DNA of 5,608 nt, taken from the NCBI GenBank assembly GCA_019309945.1, contig JAFDFH010000186.1, forward strand, positions 1 to 5,608. Reading direction: 5' to 3'. Below are positions 1-5,502 of the stretch, one piece after another. Below the pieces are notes generated by a model, which did no database searches, had not been told where the DNA came from, and saw nothing but the letters and a program-made list of their open reading frames with translations. A program made the translations under genes and the position numbers. How positions within the stretch are numbered: position 1 is the stretch's first letter; each line of letters opens with the position of its first letter. The stretch is from Deltaproteobacteria bacterium. Lineage in GTDB: Bacteria > Desulfobacterota > Desulfobacteria > Desulfobacterales > JAFDFH01.

Positions 1-1139
1 TCAAGTCCTCGGGAAATGATGCCGTCGACCTCTTTAAAAACCCTGGCAAAGGTTGTTGATGCCAGAAGAAGATTGACGTTTTCACGGGTTCCGTCCGACA
101 TAACGATGATACGATTGTCGCTCCTTAAAATTTTGACAAGTTCGTTTTTCCCCAGATTCTTTTCAGTGATGAATAACGCGCCTTCAAGTTCCTTTCTCAG
201 TATTTCATCTTCCCGGGTATCTTGAATATCTGGTTTGGTATAGAGGGGGCCCTCCTTGAGGGCAATTATGATTTTATGTCCCAGCTTTACCAGATACCGA
301 ATGAGCATAAAATCTACCAAAATTTCTCCGGCCTCATCCGGAAGCCATAAAATTTTTTTGGGTTGGGGAACGTGTTGGAGGTCCGGCAGTTTAGGCGGAA
401 ATCGAACGCCAATAAAATCGAAAAGGGGTTCAATTCCGCCTCCGCTCATTTGACGATTGAATATTTGTATAAAATCTTTCTCCGTGTACGTTGCTGAAAT
501 GTCTGATTCCCACAGAGAGCTGTCAACGGAAAGGGCTAAAAGCCTTTTGAGTTCAAGATAGTTTGCGAGTTCTCGTATTTCCACCAGGGTTGCAGGAAAA
601 TCAAAATCTCCGATGTCCAAAAGACTGATGGCTCGAACAAAGCTGTCTGAGTTCAAAGCATTGTTTACACGCCGATGGCGGATGGATTTTTCGAAAAAAT
701 AAGGGTCTTCAATCTGGGTGCGGTTAATGAAGATCCGGATGAGACGTTTTTCAAGCCGGGAAGGAATCATTATTTCATCTCTTGTTTCGTGTCTGAATTT
801 GATCTTTATCAATGACTCTAAATATTCTTGCTCGACTTTATCTTCGATTTGATATTTCACCAGATTCAGCACCCGCTGAAGGGCCTCATTGTATTTTTCC
901 TGCAGGAAATCAGACTGGTTTTTATTCATGATGGCTTCGAACATCCGGTCGGAACAGGGATAGTACCGTTCGTCCTCATCTGTGTAGACCATGAACCTGA
1001 CCTGTTCAGGGGTTGCTACTATTTCTGGATACGAAAAATGATCCAGATGGTTTTCGATAAAAAAAGCAGTATACCAGGCATCTCGCTCAGGACTTTCACC
1101 AGGAAGGTAAGGTGGATCATTCTCAAAAGGGCTCATCAT
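1..1139 (-). CDS. DUF89/ARMT1-like domain protein (C-terminus beyond window edge)
   Basis: An uninterrupted minus-strand frame of 379 codons runs off the left edge, so the C-terminus is missing. The first ~260 residues are mostly helical with no motif I recognise. From ~residue 262 a Rossmann-like domain begins with the look of DUF89 (damage-control phosphatase/ARMT1 family): KKILWLPDEAGEI (261-273), a hydrophobic helix, GHKIIIALKEGPL (287-299), IVMSDGT (345-351) and VDGIISRGL (371-379, where the family usually has a KGxGN-type loop). Known DUF89 members are metal-dependent phosphatases acting on sugar or cofactor phosphates. The usual metal-ligand pair Asp-Asn appears here as Asp268-Glu269. 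The Asn-Asp expected after the GP loop seems replaced by Thr-Lys (301-302), so activity may be altered or lost. Two ATGs are adjacent (1139 and 1136). An AGGA lies 4 nt from the first and 7 nt from the second, so the second is equally plausible. It is the last visible gene of the operon, 40 bp after the HAD gene. Family assignment is from remembered motifs; the function is unknown. Confidence 0.8.
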   Translation of the reverse strand, partial: MMSPFENDPPYLPGESPERDAWYTAFFIENHLDHFSYPEIVATPEQVRFMVYTDEDERYYPCSDRMFEAIMNKNQSDFLQEKYNEALQRVLNLVKYQIEDKVEQEYLESLIKIKFRHETRDEIMIPSRLEKRLIRIFINRTQIEDPYFFEKSIRHRRVNNALNSDSFVRAISLLDIGDFDFPATLVEIRELANYLELKRLLALSVDSSLWESDISATYTEKDFIQIFNRQMSGGGIEPLFDFIGVRFPPKLPDLQHVPQPKKILWLPDEAGEILVDFMLIRYLVKLGHKIIIALKEGPLYTKPDIQDTREDEILRKELEGALFITEKNLGKNELVKILRSDNRIIVMSDGTRENVNLLLASTTFARVFKEVDGIISRGL

Positions 1140-1143
1140 TTTT

Positions 1144-1150
1144 TCCTTTT
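1144..1150 (-). promoter_or_regulatory. Ribosome binding site of the DUF89-like gene
   Basis: On the minus strand the sequence reads AAAAGGA, ending 4 nt before the ATG at 1139 and 7 nt before the ATG at 1136. It is the only purine-rich Shine-Dalgarno match in the 40-bp gap after the HAD gene. The 7-nt spacing slightly favours the second ATG. Confidence 0.55.
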
Positions 1151-1179
1151 TGGTTCTTGTTATAAATGAACGGAGCTGG

Positions 1180-2022
1180 TCACAGATAATCCAAAAGTTG
1201 AATAAGGTCGGTGATCACAATATCAGCAGAAAGATGTTTACATTTGGGCTCGTCTTTTCTCAAGCGCAGCGAGCGCGAATCCCCTGCAAAAAGGGCGGTT
1301 TTAAATCCGGTTACGGCTGCGGGGTAGATGTCGTTGAGCATGTCGTTTCCCACATACAGTACGGCGTGTTCCATAATCCCCTTTTCTTTTAGTTTTAAAG
1401 CCGCCAGGTTAAATAGAAACAGAGATGGTTTGGCATATCCAAATTGATATGAAAAAAAAACAAGATCCGTGCAAAATCCGAGCGCTTCATGGTTGGCGTC
1501 CAGAAACCACTGAAACAGATAGGGGGTATAAAACTGGGCGTTTGAGATCATCCCCATCCACAGCTTGCGTTCCCTTAATCCGGAAAGCAAGGCCGCTAAA
1601 TGAGGCATTGGATAAACGGGACTAACGATGAGTTCAAATTCAAGGGCAAACGCCCGTACTAAGTCGGCATCATTATTTTCAAGCACTTGCATCCATATCC
1701 GGTCTATCTTGACCTCGGGGTAATCGATTCCTTTTTTTTTAAGGGCCCCATGTTTTTCTTCTATTTTAGATAAAAAATGCTCTAATAATTTCTCGGGGGT
1801 CAAATTGATTCTGAATTTGTGAAGCAACTTTTCCAGTTTTGCTGTCTTTGGGGGTGTGTCTTGGGCAAGGCTGATATCTCCTGACCCGCTGATAAACAAC
1901 GTACCATAAATGTCGAAGAGCACACAATTTATCTTTCCATCCAGCGTTCCTTTCGGCTGTAAAGAGGTGGGGATGGGCACGAGGGGACGGATATTTTCGG
2001 AAAGAAGGACGTTATCCATCAT
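1180..2022 (-). CDS. HAD-family hydrolase
   Basis: This 280-residue protein carries the four haloacid-dehalogenase superfamily motifs. Motif I is VLFDIYGTLF (nucleophile Asp37), motif II is MISN (Ser160-Asn161), the conserved Lys is in YAKPS (Lys198), and motif IV is VGNDMLND (Asp227, Asp231). The region between motifs I and II is the helical cap of the C1 type (HAD-IA-like). HAD enzymes form an aspartyl-phosphate (or ester) intermediate and most are soluble phosphatases. Motif I is DxY rather than DxD, as in L-2-haloacid dehalogenases and some uncharacterised HADs, so the general acid Asp is absent. A ~30-residue proline-rich N-terminal extension precedes the fold. The frame could start at 2052, but only the ATG at 2022 has a good ribosome site (GGAG, 5 nt), so I use it; ATG 2019 is adjacent. 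It overlaps the end of the glycosyltransferase by 11 bp, which suggests translational coupling. The natural reading is a phosphatase acting on the transferase product, which is inference. A run of nine A residues encodes the Lys residues near 95-97. Confidence 0.88.
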   Translation of the reverse strand: MMDNVLLSENIRPLVPIPTSLQPKGTLDGKINCVLFDIYGTLFISGSGDISLAQDTPPKTAKLEKLLHKFRINLTPEKLLEHFLSKIEEKHGALKKKGIDYPEVKIDRIWMQVLENNDADLVRAFALEFELIVSPVYPMPHLAALLSGLRERKLWMGMISNAQFYTPYLFQWFLDANHEALGFCTDLVFFSYQFGYAKPSLFLFNLAALKLKEKGIMEHAVLYVGNDMLNDIYPAAVTGFKTALFAGDSRSLRLRKDEPKCKHLSADIVITDLIQLLDYL

Positions 2023-3421
2023 TGTCGCTCCACTTGAGGAGACTGAACGCATCCGGGTTCAAAAAGGCTTTGACCAAAAAACTCTTATCGATACGCTGAC
2101 GTACCGTATCTTTGAGTACCCTGGCGTAGGTTGCGCTAAGGGTTTCCCGGTAGCGGGCCTTATTGTAATGATTCAACACCGCATGCATGTTGTTTTGGAT
2201 TAAATTTTCCCTGTCGGCGATATCCCCGGGATGGGCAAGGAAAGGATTTAAACGTACCAGTCGGTTTGTGTTTTTTTTGTCTGACAGAAGTCGGTTGATG
2301 ATTTGTTTCTGAAAGGATTCATCCAGCAAGCCGAGATCAATGGTACCATTTTGGGTCATTTTTTCAAAAGCATTATAGATCTTTTCCTGATCGAGGCGAA
2401 CGTTGAAACGCTCACAGCTTTTGATGATACATGATTTCCATTTTTCATAAAATATTGTCTTGTCGATCCATTCGACAGGAACGAGGAGGTGCGTGTAAAG
2501 ATGGTCAAAATTGATACCGTTTTTCTCAAAATCACGGCATATCGGGGTAAGTTTGCGCCCCCAGAGGAGTTTTTTTGCCGTCCATGGTTCAAGGAATGAA
2601 AACCCAAAACCTTCGGAGATGCTCGTAGTAATCAGAAAATTGGAAGCGAGGACAAGGGCTTTGAATTCATTTGTTAATCCTTCATCAAATACCACCTTCA
2701 GATTTTTTTCTTTCACGAATTCTTTCCAGGCCCTATACTTTTTTATGTCTGGGGCGCTATTTGGTGGAAGGGTTATGGCGAGGGTTTCCTCATTTTTAAA
2801 AAACAAAGACAAAAGGATTGCTTCGCCAATATTTTTTCTCCGAAGCGCACGGATGGGATACAGCACTCGTTTTTCGGTGGTTGTGTCTTCATATTTGAAA
2901 TCAAAGGGGGTTATGGTGTTGGGAATGATGTGCAGACCTTCTTTTTGCAAGCCGGCGTTAAGAAGAACCTGGTAATCACGGGAGTTTATGACCCCGTAGT
3001 GACAGTCCGACACATATTCATCCGGAAAGTATAATAGGGGACGTCCATCTTCTGCGAAATCATGGATTTGTAAAAAGAGTCTGATATTATTTTTCTTCAG
3101 GAGTTTTAATATCTTTAAAAAATTTTTATTTTTGGCCAGGGTAGGGTTGTGGACATGAAGAATGTCGCATCCGTTTTTCCACTTTGATAGGATCGTTTTG
3201 ATTATGGCCTCGGCAACGTCATCCGGGGCATGTGTTTTCTCAGCGAAGCTGTCGTAAGCGAGTCCCGGGATATATCGAATATCAGCCCAAAAGGGTGATT
3301 CCGGGAGCTCTCCGGTGAGAACCAGCACATCATTTGAATCAGAGATGGCTTCCGCCTGTTGCTTTAAGACTGTTGTGACACCACCGGTCTTGAGGTGATA
3401 ATGAATAAATGCGATTTTCAT
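2012..3421 (-). CDS. GT-B glycosyltransferase, GT4-like
   Basis: This 469-residue protein resembles retaining GT-B glycosyltransferases of family GT4, which move a sugar from a nucleotide-sugar donor to an acceptor in the cytoplasm. The N-terminal Rossmann domain opens with MKIAFIHYHLKTGGV, where the GG loop at 13-14 is typical. DILHVHNP (86-93), FLQIHDF (116-122) and GVINSRDYQ (143-151) follow. The linker IIPNTI (165-170) precedes the donor domain, which has YPIRALRRKN (188-197, phosphate-binding Arg/Lys) and TSISEGFGFSFLEPW (266-280). The last holds the E-x7-E pair Glu270/Glu278 that contacts the donor. The C-terminal ~150 residues (from ~320) are charged and helical, and match nothing I recognise; they could form a family-specific extension. 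There is no signal peptide or membrane span. It starts at an ATG 21 bp after the kinase stop, behind only a weak GGA-containing ribosome site. Its stop lies inside the start region of the HAD gene. The acceptor is unknown; pairing with a HAD hydrolase recalls two-step synthase/phosphatase routes, but that is analogy only. Confidence 0.9.
   Translation of the reverse strand: MKIAFIHYHLKTGGVTTVLKQQAEAISDSNDVLVLTGELPESPFWADIRYIPGLAYDSFAEKTHAPDDVAEAIIKTILSKWKNGCDILHVHNPTLAKNKNFLKILKLLKKNNIRLFLQIHDFAEDGRPLLYFPDEYVSDCHYGVINSRDYQVLLNAGLQKEGLHIIPNTITPFDFKYEDTTTEKRVLYPIRALRRKNIGEAILLSLFFKNEETLAITLPPNSAPDIKKYRAWKEFVKEKNLKVVFDEGLTNEFKALVLASNFLITTSISEGFGFSFLEPWTAKKLLWGRKLTPICRDFEKNGINFDHLYTHLLVPVEWIDKTIFYEKWKSCIIKSCERFNVRLDQEKIYNAFEKMTQNGTIDLGLLDESFQKQIINRLLSDKKNTNRLVRLNPFLAHPGDIADRENLIQNNMHAVLNHYNKARYRETLSATYARVLKDTVRQRIDKSFLVKAFLNPDAFSLLKWSDNDG
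2028..2033 (-). promoter_or_regulatory. Ribosome binding site inside the glycosyltransferase end, for the HAD gene
   Basis: The minus strand reads GTGGAG followed by CGACA and then ATGATG. The GGAG core is 5 nt from the ATG at 2022 and 8 nt from the one at 2019. The upstream in-frame ATG at 2052 has no such motif. This site decides the start and lies within the last codons of the glycosyltransferase. Confidence 0.65.
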
Positions 3422-3442
3422 TGGTATCCGTTTTGAGAGTAC

Positions 3443-5035
3443 TTAAAGAATTTTTCCCACCTGAACACATTTGCCGGCATACCCCTCTGCCAGAAGCTTC
3501 ATTAATGTGCTGTGGACAGGCTGATCTGTGTTGACGGTAAAATGAATTTCAGAATTGAGTTCGTCGATCGGTTCAAAATCTTCCAATAGTTGTGGGAAAT
3601 GCTGAAGACGTGCGTCTGACAAGCCTGTTGCCGTTTCCCGTTTTTTGAGTCGTGTGCGAAGGGTTTCCGAATTGCAAACGCACTCTGCAAAAATAATATT
3701 GGTATCCAGATCGGCCGACAGCCGGCGGGCATCAGCACGCCATTTTCGGTGTGCAAAGGTGGCATCCAAAATTACGGAACGTCCCTTTTTAAGTTTTTCC
3801 TGAGCCCGTGCCAACTGGTGGGCATATATATGATGACGCAATTCCGGACGGTACCGTCCCCTCCCAAAAGGGGCCACACCCGGTTGAGAGGGCAATCCTA
3901 TTTCCTTTCGAAGACGATCGGATTGAAATAAATCCGCGGACAGCGCTTTGGCCGCCCTATGGGAAAGTGAAGACTTGCCTGTTGCCGGCAGCCCGCATAA
4001 AATCCAAAGTGTCGGACGACTGAACCGGATGGCATATTGATAGGCCTGATCTGTGTAGCGTTTGATCTCGTCCTTTAAAAAGCGTCGTTGTGAATTTTCA
4101 ATTTCCTGTAAACGGAGACACGTTACTTTAAGCCTCACAATGGCGCGATAAGCAGCGTAAAAATCGATCAAAGCATATAGTTCCGGGTCATCGGCTTTGT
4201 TCACATAGGCATTTAGAAAATTTCTGCTCAACTCCGGAAAACCCAGATGTTCCATATCCATGTGGAGAAAAGCCAGATCCACGGCCGCATCCCCGTAACG
4301 GAAACGATCATTGAACTCAATACAGTCAATGATTTGAATGCCTTGATAAAAGTAAACATGATCAGTACGCAGATCTCCATGGCCGTCGCGAATTCGGCCT
4401 GTCTGCACGCGTCGATTGAATAAATCAAGGTGATCGTTGAAAAATGAGCGGTTGACCTGGCGTATAAATTCCCATTTTTCACTTTCCAGGATGTTATCGA
4501 CAAACGGTTCTAACTGCTGGAAGTTTTCTTCCATGTTAAAAGCAATGACGTCCCGCTGCCCGTAATGATCGATCCGGGAGTTGCGCTCACTTTGCCGATA
4601 GAAGGCGGCCAGCGTGTGTCCCAGTTTTCTCATATGCATCGGGCCGATTTTATTTTTTTTTAGTAGTTCCCTGAGACTGGCCGCGTCCGGCAGTTGTCTC
4701 ATTTTGACCGCATATTCAATGACGCGACCTTTTTTTTCCAGAGAAAAGGTCGCGTCCTCCCCTTGATAAATTTTGATGACTTCGTGGTACACGTCACGAC
4801 TGAGTCTTCGATTGAGACTTAATTCGCGCTTACAAAATCTTTGCCGGTCATCAAGATCCCGAAAATCGAGGAATCCAAGATTCAACGGCTTTTTGAGTTT
4901 GTAAACCCATTTCCCGGTTAGAAACACTGCGGAAATATGGGTGTCACGGCGTTCTATTTCGGAAACCGGATGGGGATAAAAATCGGGATCCGACATTGCC
5001 CGGCACACTGCCTCGAATTGTTGGGATGTGTCCAT
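3443..5035 (-). CDS. Bifunctional APH-like phosphotransferase / P-loop ATP-binding protein
   Basis: This two-domain protein has 530 residues from the ATG at 5035. Residues ~1-330 resemble the aminoglycoside phosphotransferase/choline-kinase-like fold. They include YPHPV (20-24), GKWVYKLKKPLNLGFLDF (41-58, with the ATP-site lysines) and the catalytic loop DGHGDLRTDHVYF (217-229, His219-Gly220-Asp221). IEFNDRFRYGD (239-249) takes the place of the usual metal-binding segment. Residues ~340-530 form a P-loop kinase domain with Walker A GLPATGKS (348-355), QSDRLRKEIG (371-380) and VILDATF (421-427, Walker-B-like). This order matches the widespread family annotated 'bifunctional aminoglycoside phosphotransferase/ATP-binding protein'. 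Its true substrate is unknown and drug resistance should not be assumed. The frame extends to a GTG at 5062. Those extra 9 codons lie in the heptamer-repeat flank, and family members begin close to the ATG, so I prefer 5035. Neither start has a clear Shine-Dalgarno sequence. It is the first gene of the putative operon. A perfect 13-bp hairpin lies within the coding sequence (4721-4756). Confidence 0.88.
   Translation of the reverse strand: MDTSQQFEAVCRAMSDPDFYPHPVSEIERRDTHISAVFLTGKWVYKLKKPLNLGFLDFRDLDDRQRFCKRELSLNRRLSRDVYHEVIKIYQGEDATFSLEKKGRVIEYAVKMRQLPDAASLRELLKKNKIGPMHMRKLGHTLAAFYRQSERNSRIDHYGQRDVIAFNMEENFQQLEPFVDNILESEKWEFIRQVNRSFFNDHLDLFNRRVQTGRIRDGHGDLRTDHVYFYQGIQIIDCIEFNDRFRYGDAAVDLAFLHMDMEHLGFPELSRNFLNAYVNKADDPELYALIDFYAAYRAIVRLKVTCLRLQEIENSQRRFLKDEIKRYTDQAYQYAIRFSRPTLWILCGLPATGKSSLSHRAAKALSADLFQSDRLRKEIGLPSQPGVAPFGRGRYRPELRHHIYAHQLARAQEKLKKGRSVILDATFAHRKWRADARRLSADLDTNIIFAECVCNSETLRTRLKKRETATGLSDARLQHFPQLLEDFEPIDELNSEIHFTVNTDQPVHSTLMKLLAEGYAGKCVQVGKIL
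4721..4756. repeat. Perfect 13-bp inverted repeat (hairpin) inside the kinase gene
   Basis: GACGCGACCTTTT (4721-4733) and its exact reverse complement AAAAGGTCGCGTC (4744-4756) flank a 10-nt loop. In the mRNA sense the stem spans codons for residues ~94-106 (DATFSLEKKGRVI). Neither side is followed by a U tract, so it does not look like an intrinsic terminator. Function unknown. Confidence 0.9.
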
Positions 5036-5050
5036 GATTATAAAAAATTC

Positions 5051-5098
5051 GTTACCGTTCACGGAACGTTGAAATTAGAAAATAGAAATTGGAAATTT
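5051..5098. repeat. Heptamer-repeat tract with element-end-like sequence upstream of the operon
   Basis: GTTACCGTTCAC (5051-5062) differs at one base from GTAACCGTTCAC (5260-5271), the end of the insertion in the neighbouring pseudogene. It is followed, after GGAACGTT, by four consecutive 7-bp units: GAAATTA, GAAAATA, GAAATTG and GAAATTT (5071-5098). The tract fills most of the 68-bp spacer between the pseudogene stop and the kinase ATG (5036-5103). I see no convincing promoter in that spacer. It may be one end of a larger element that carries the four-helix-bundle gene; this is inference. Confidence 0.7.
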
Positions 5099-5255
5099 GG
5101 CCTTCATGCTTTTGTAGTGTTGACGAACGCATTCAATTTGGGGTCCAGTTTTTCAACTATTGCTTTGTATTCTGTTGCGTTTGACGCAGATAAAACTTTT
5201 CTTCGGATGAGTTTTCGCAACCATGATTGGGTTTCTTCAAGTGAACCTCGTAAAT

Positions 5256-5259
5256 ATAG
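5256..5259. repeat. Target-site duplication, left copy (ATAG)
   Basis: ATAG immediately precedes the insertion and repeats exactly at its far side (5499-5502). The inferred empty site, GTAAATATAGATAAAAC on the plus strand, restores the gene's reading frame. Confidence 0.75.
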
Positions 5260-5498
5260 GTAACCGTTCACAGGTTCAGGGTTAAACGTTCAGGGTTAAG
5301 GACAAAGAAGGCATTGAAGACCCGAAGTCTTCGTTAAAAATATTCATTTTCCCAAGTAATTGCCAATTGGGCTCCCAATTTTGGATTAGGCCTGACGAAG
5401 ATGACGCTTTGCTCTTAAATACGCATTCCAAATTCAGGCCGGGGACGAGAATGGAACCTGGAACCTCTGAACCTTTGAACCCGTGAACGCTTAAGAAG
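5260..5498. mobile_element. 239-bp MITE-like insertion with heptamer-based terminal inverted repeats
   Basis: The segment splits the four-helix-bundle gene and is bounded by ATAG on both sides. One end reads GTAACCGTTCACAGGTTCAG inward; the other, as reverse complement, reads TTAAGCGTTCACGGGTTCAA. They share an imperfect inverted repeat of about 20 bp. Both ends consist of degenerate 7-8 bp units around GGTTCA (for example CGTTCAC, AGGTTCA, GGGTTAA, ACGTTCA, GGGTTAA at 5265-5299). The interior holds smaller inverted repeats: GAAGAC/GTCTTC (5316-5332), CCAATTGGG with CCCAATTTTGG (5363-5384), and GGCCTGA/TCAGGCC (5389-5395 and 5434-5440). No reading frame of useful length exists. Size, inverted ends, target duplication and lack of coding fit a non-autonomous element mobilised in trans. 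I do not recognise a named family. Confidence 0.8.
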
Positions 5499-5502
5499 AT
5501 AG
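5499..5502. repeat. Target-site duplication, right copy (ATAG)
   Basis: This is the partner of the ATAG at 5256-5259. The bases beyond it continue the four-helix-bundle coding sequence towards its N-terminal half. Confidence 0.75.

Noticed and set aside
2023..2052. Upstream start of the HAD gene at 2052
   Set aside because: No Shine-Dalgarno sequence precedes it, whereas GGAG lies 5 nt before the ATG at 2022. The longer form would also deepen the overlap with the transferase.
1910..2203. Plus-strand open frame across the HAD/transferase junction
   Set aside because: It lies opposite two well-supported genes, has no recognisable protein features and no ribosome site; it is a shadow frame.
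2511..2975. Plus-strand 154-residue open frame antisense to the glycosyltransferase
   Set aside because: It is basic, low-information sequence complementary to conserved transferase motifs, with no family resemblance.
3443..5035. Aminoglycoside resistance gene
   Set aside because: The HGD loop is shared by many APH-like kinases. The fused P-loop domain and operon context point to the common uncharacterised bifunctional family, not to a resistance determinant.
5037..5042. Perfect TATAAT on the minus strand as a -10 box for the operon
   Set aside because: It ends one base before the preferred ATG, so transcription would begin inside the coding region, and the sequence 17 bp upstream (TCCGTG) does not resemble a -35 element.
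5036..5062. Extended kinase start at GTG 5062
   Set aside because: The extra nine codons overlap the repeat-derived GTTACCGTTCAC sequence, there is no ribosome site, and the family alignment as remembered begins near the ATG at 5035.
4937..5263. Plus-strand 108-residue open frame
   Set aside because: It crosses the kinase N-terminus, the repeat tract and the antisense of the four-helix-bundle remnant. The minus-strand reading matches a known family, so this is coincidental.
5260..5498. CRISPR array or attachment site based on the repeated GGTTCA units
   Set aside because: The units are 7-8 bp, degenerate and contiguous without spacers, and they form inverted ends around a core flanked by a 4-bp duplication, which fits transposition.
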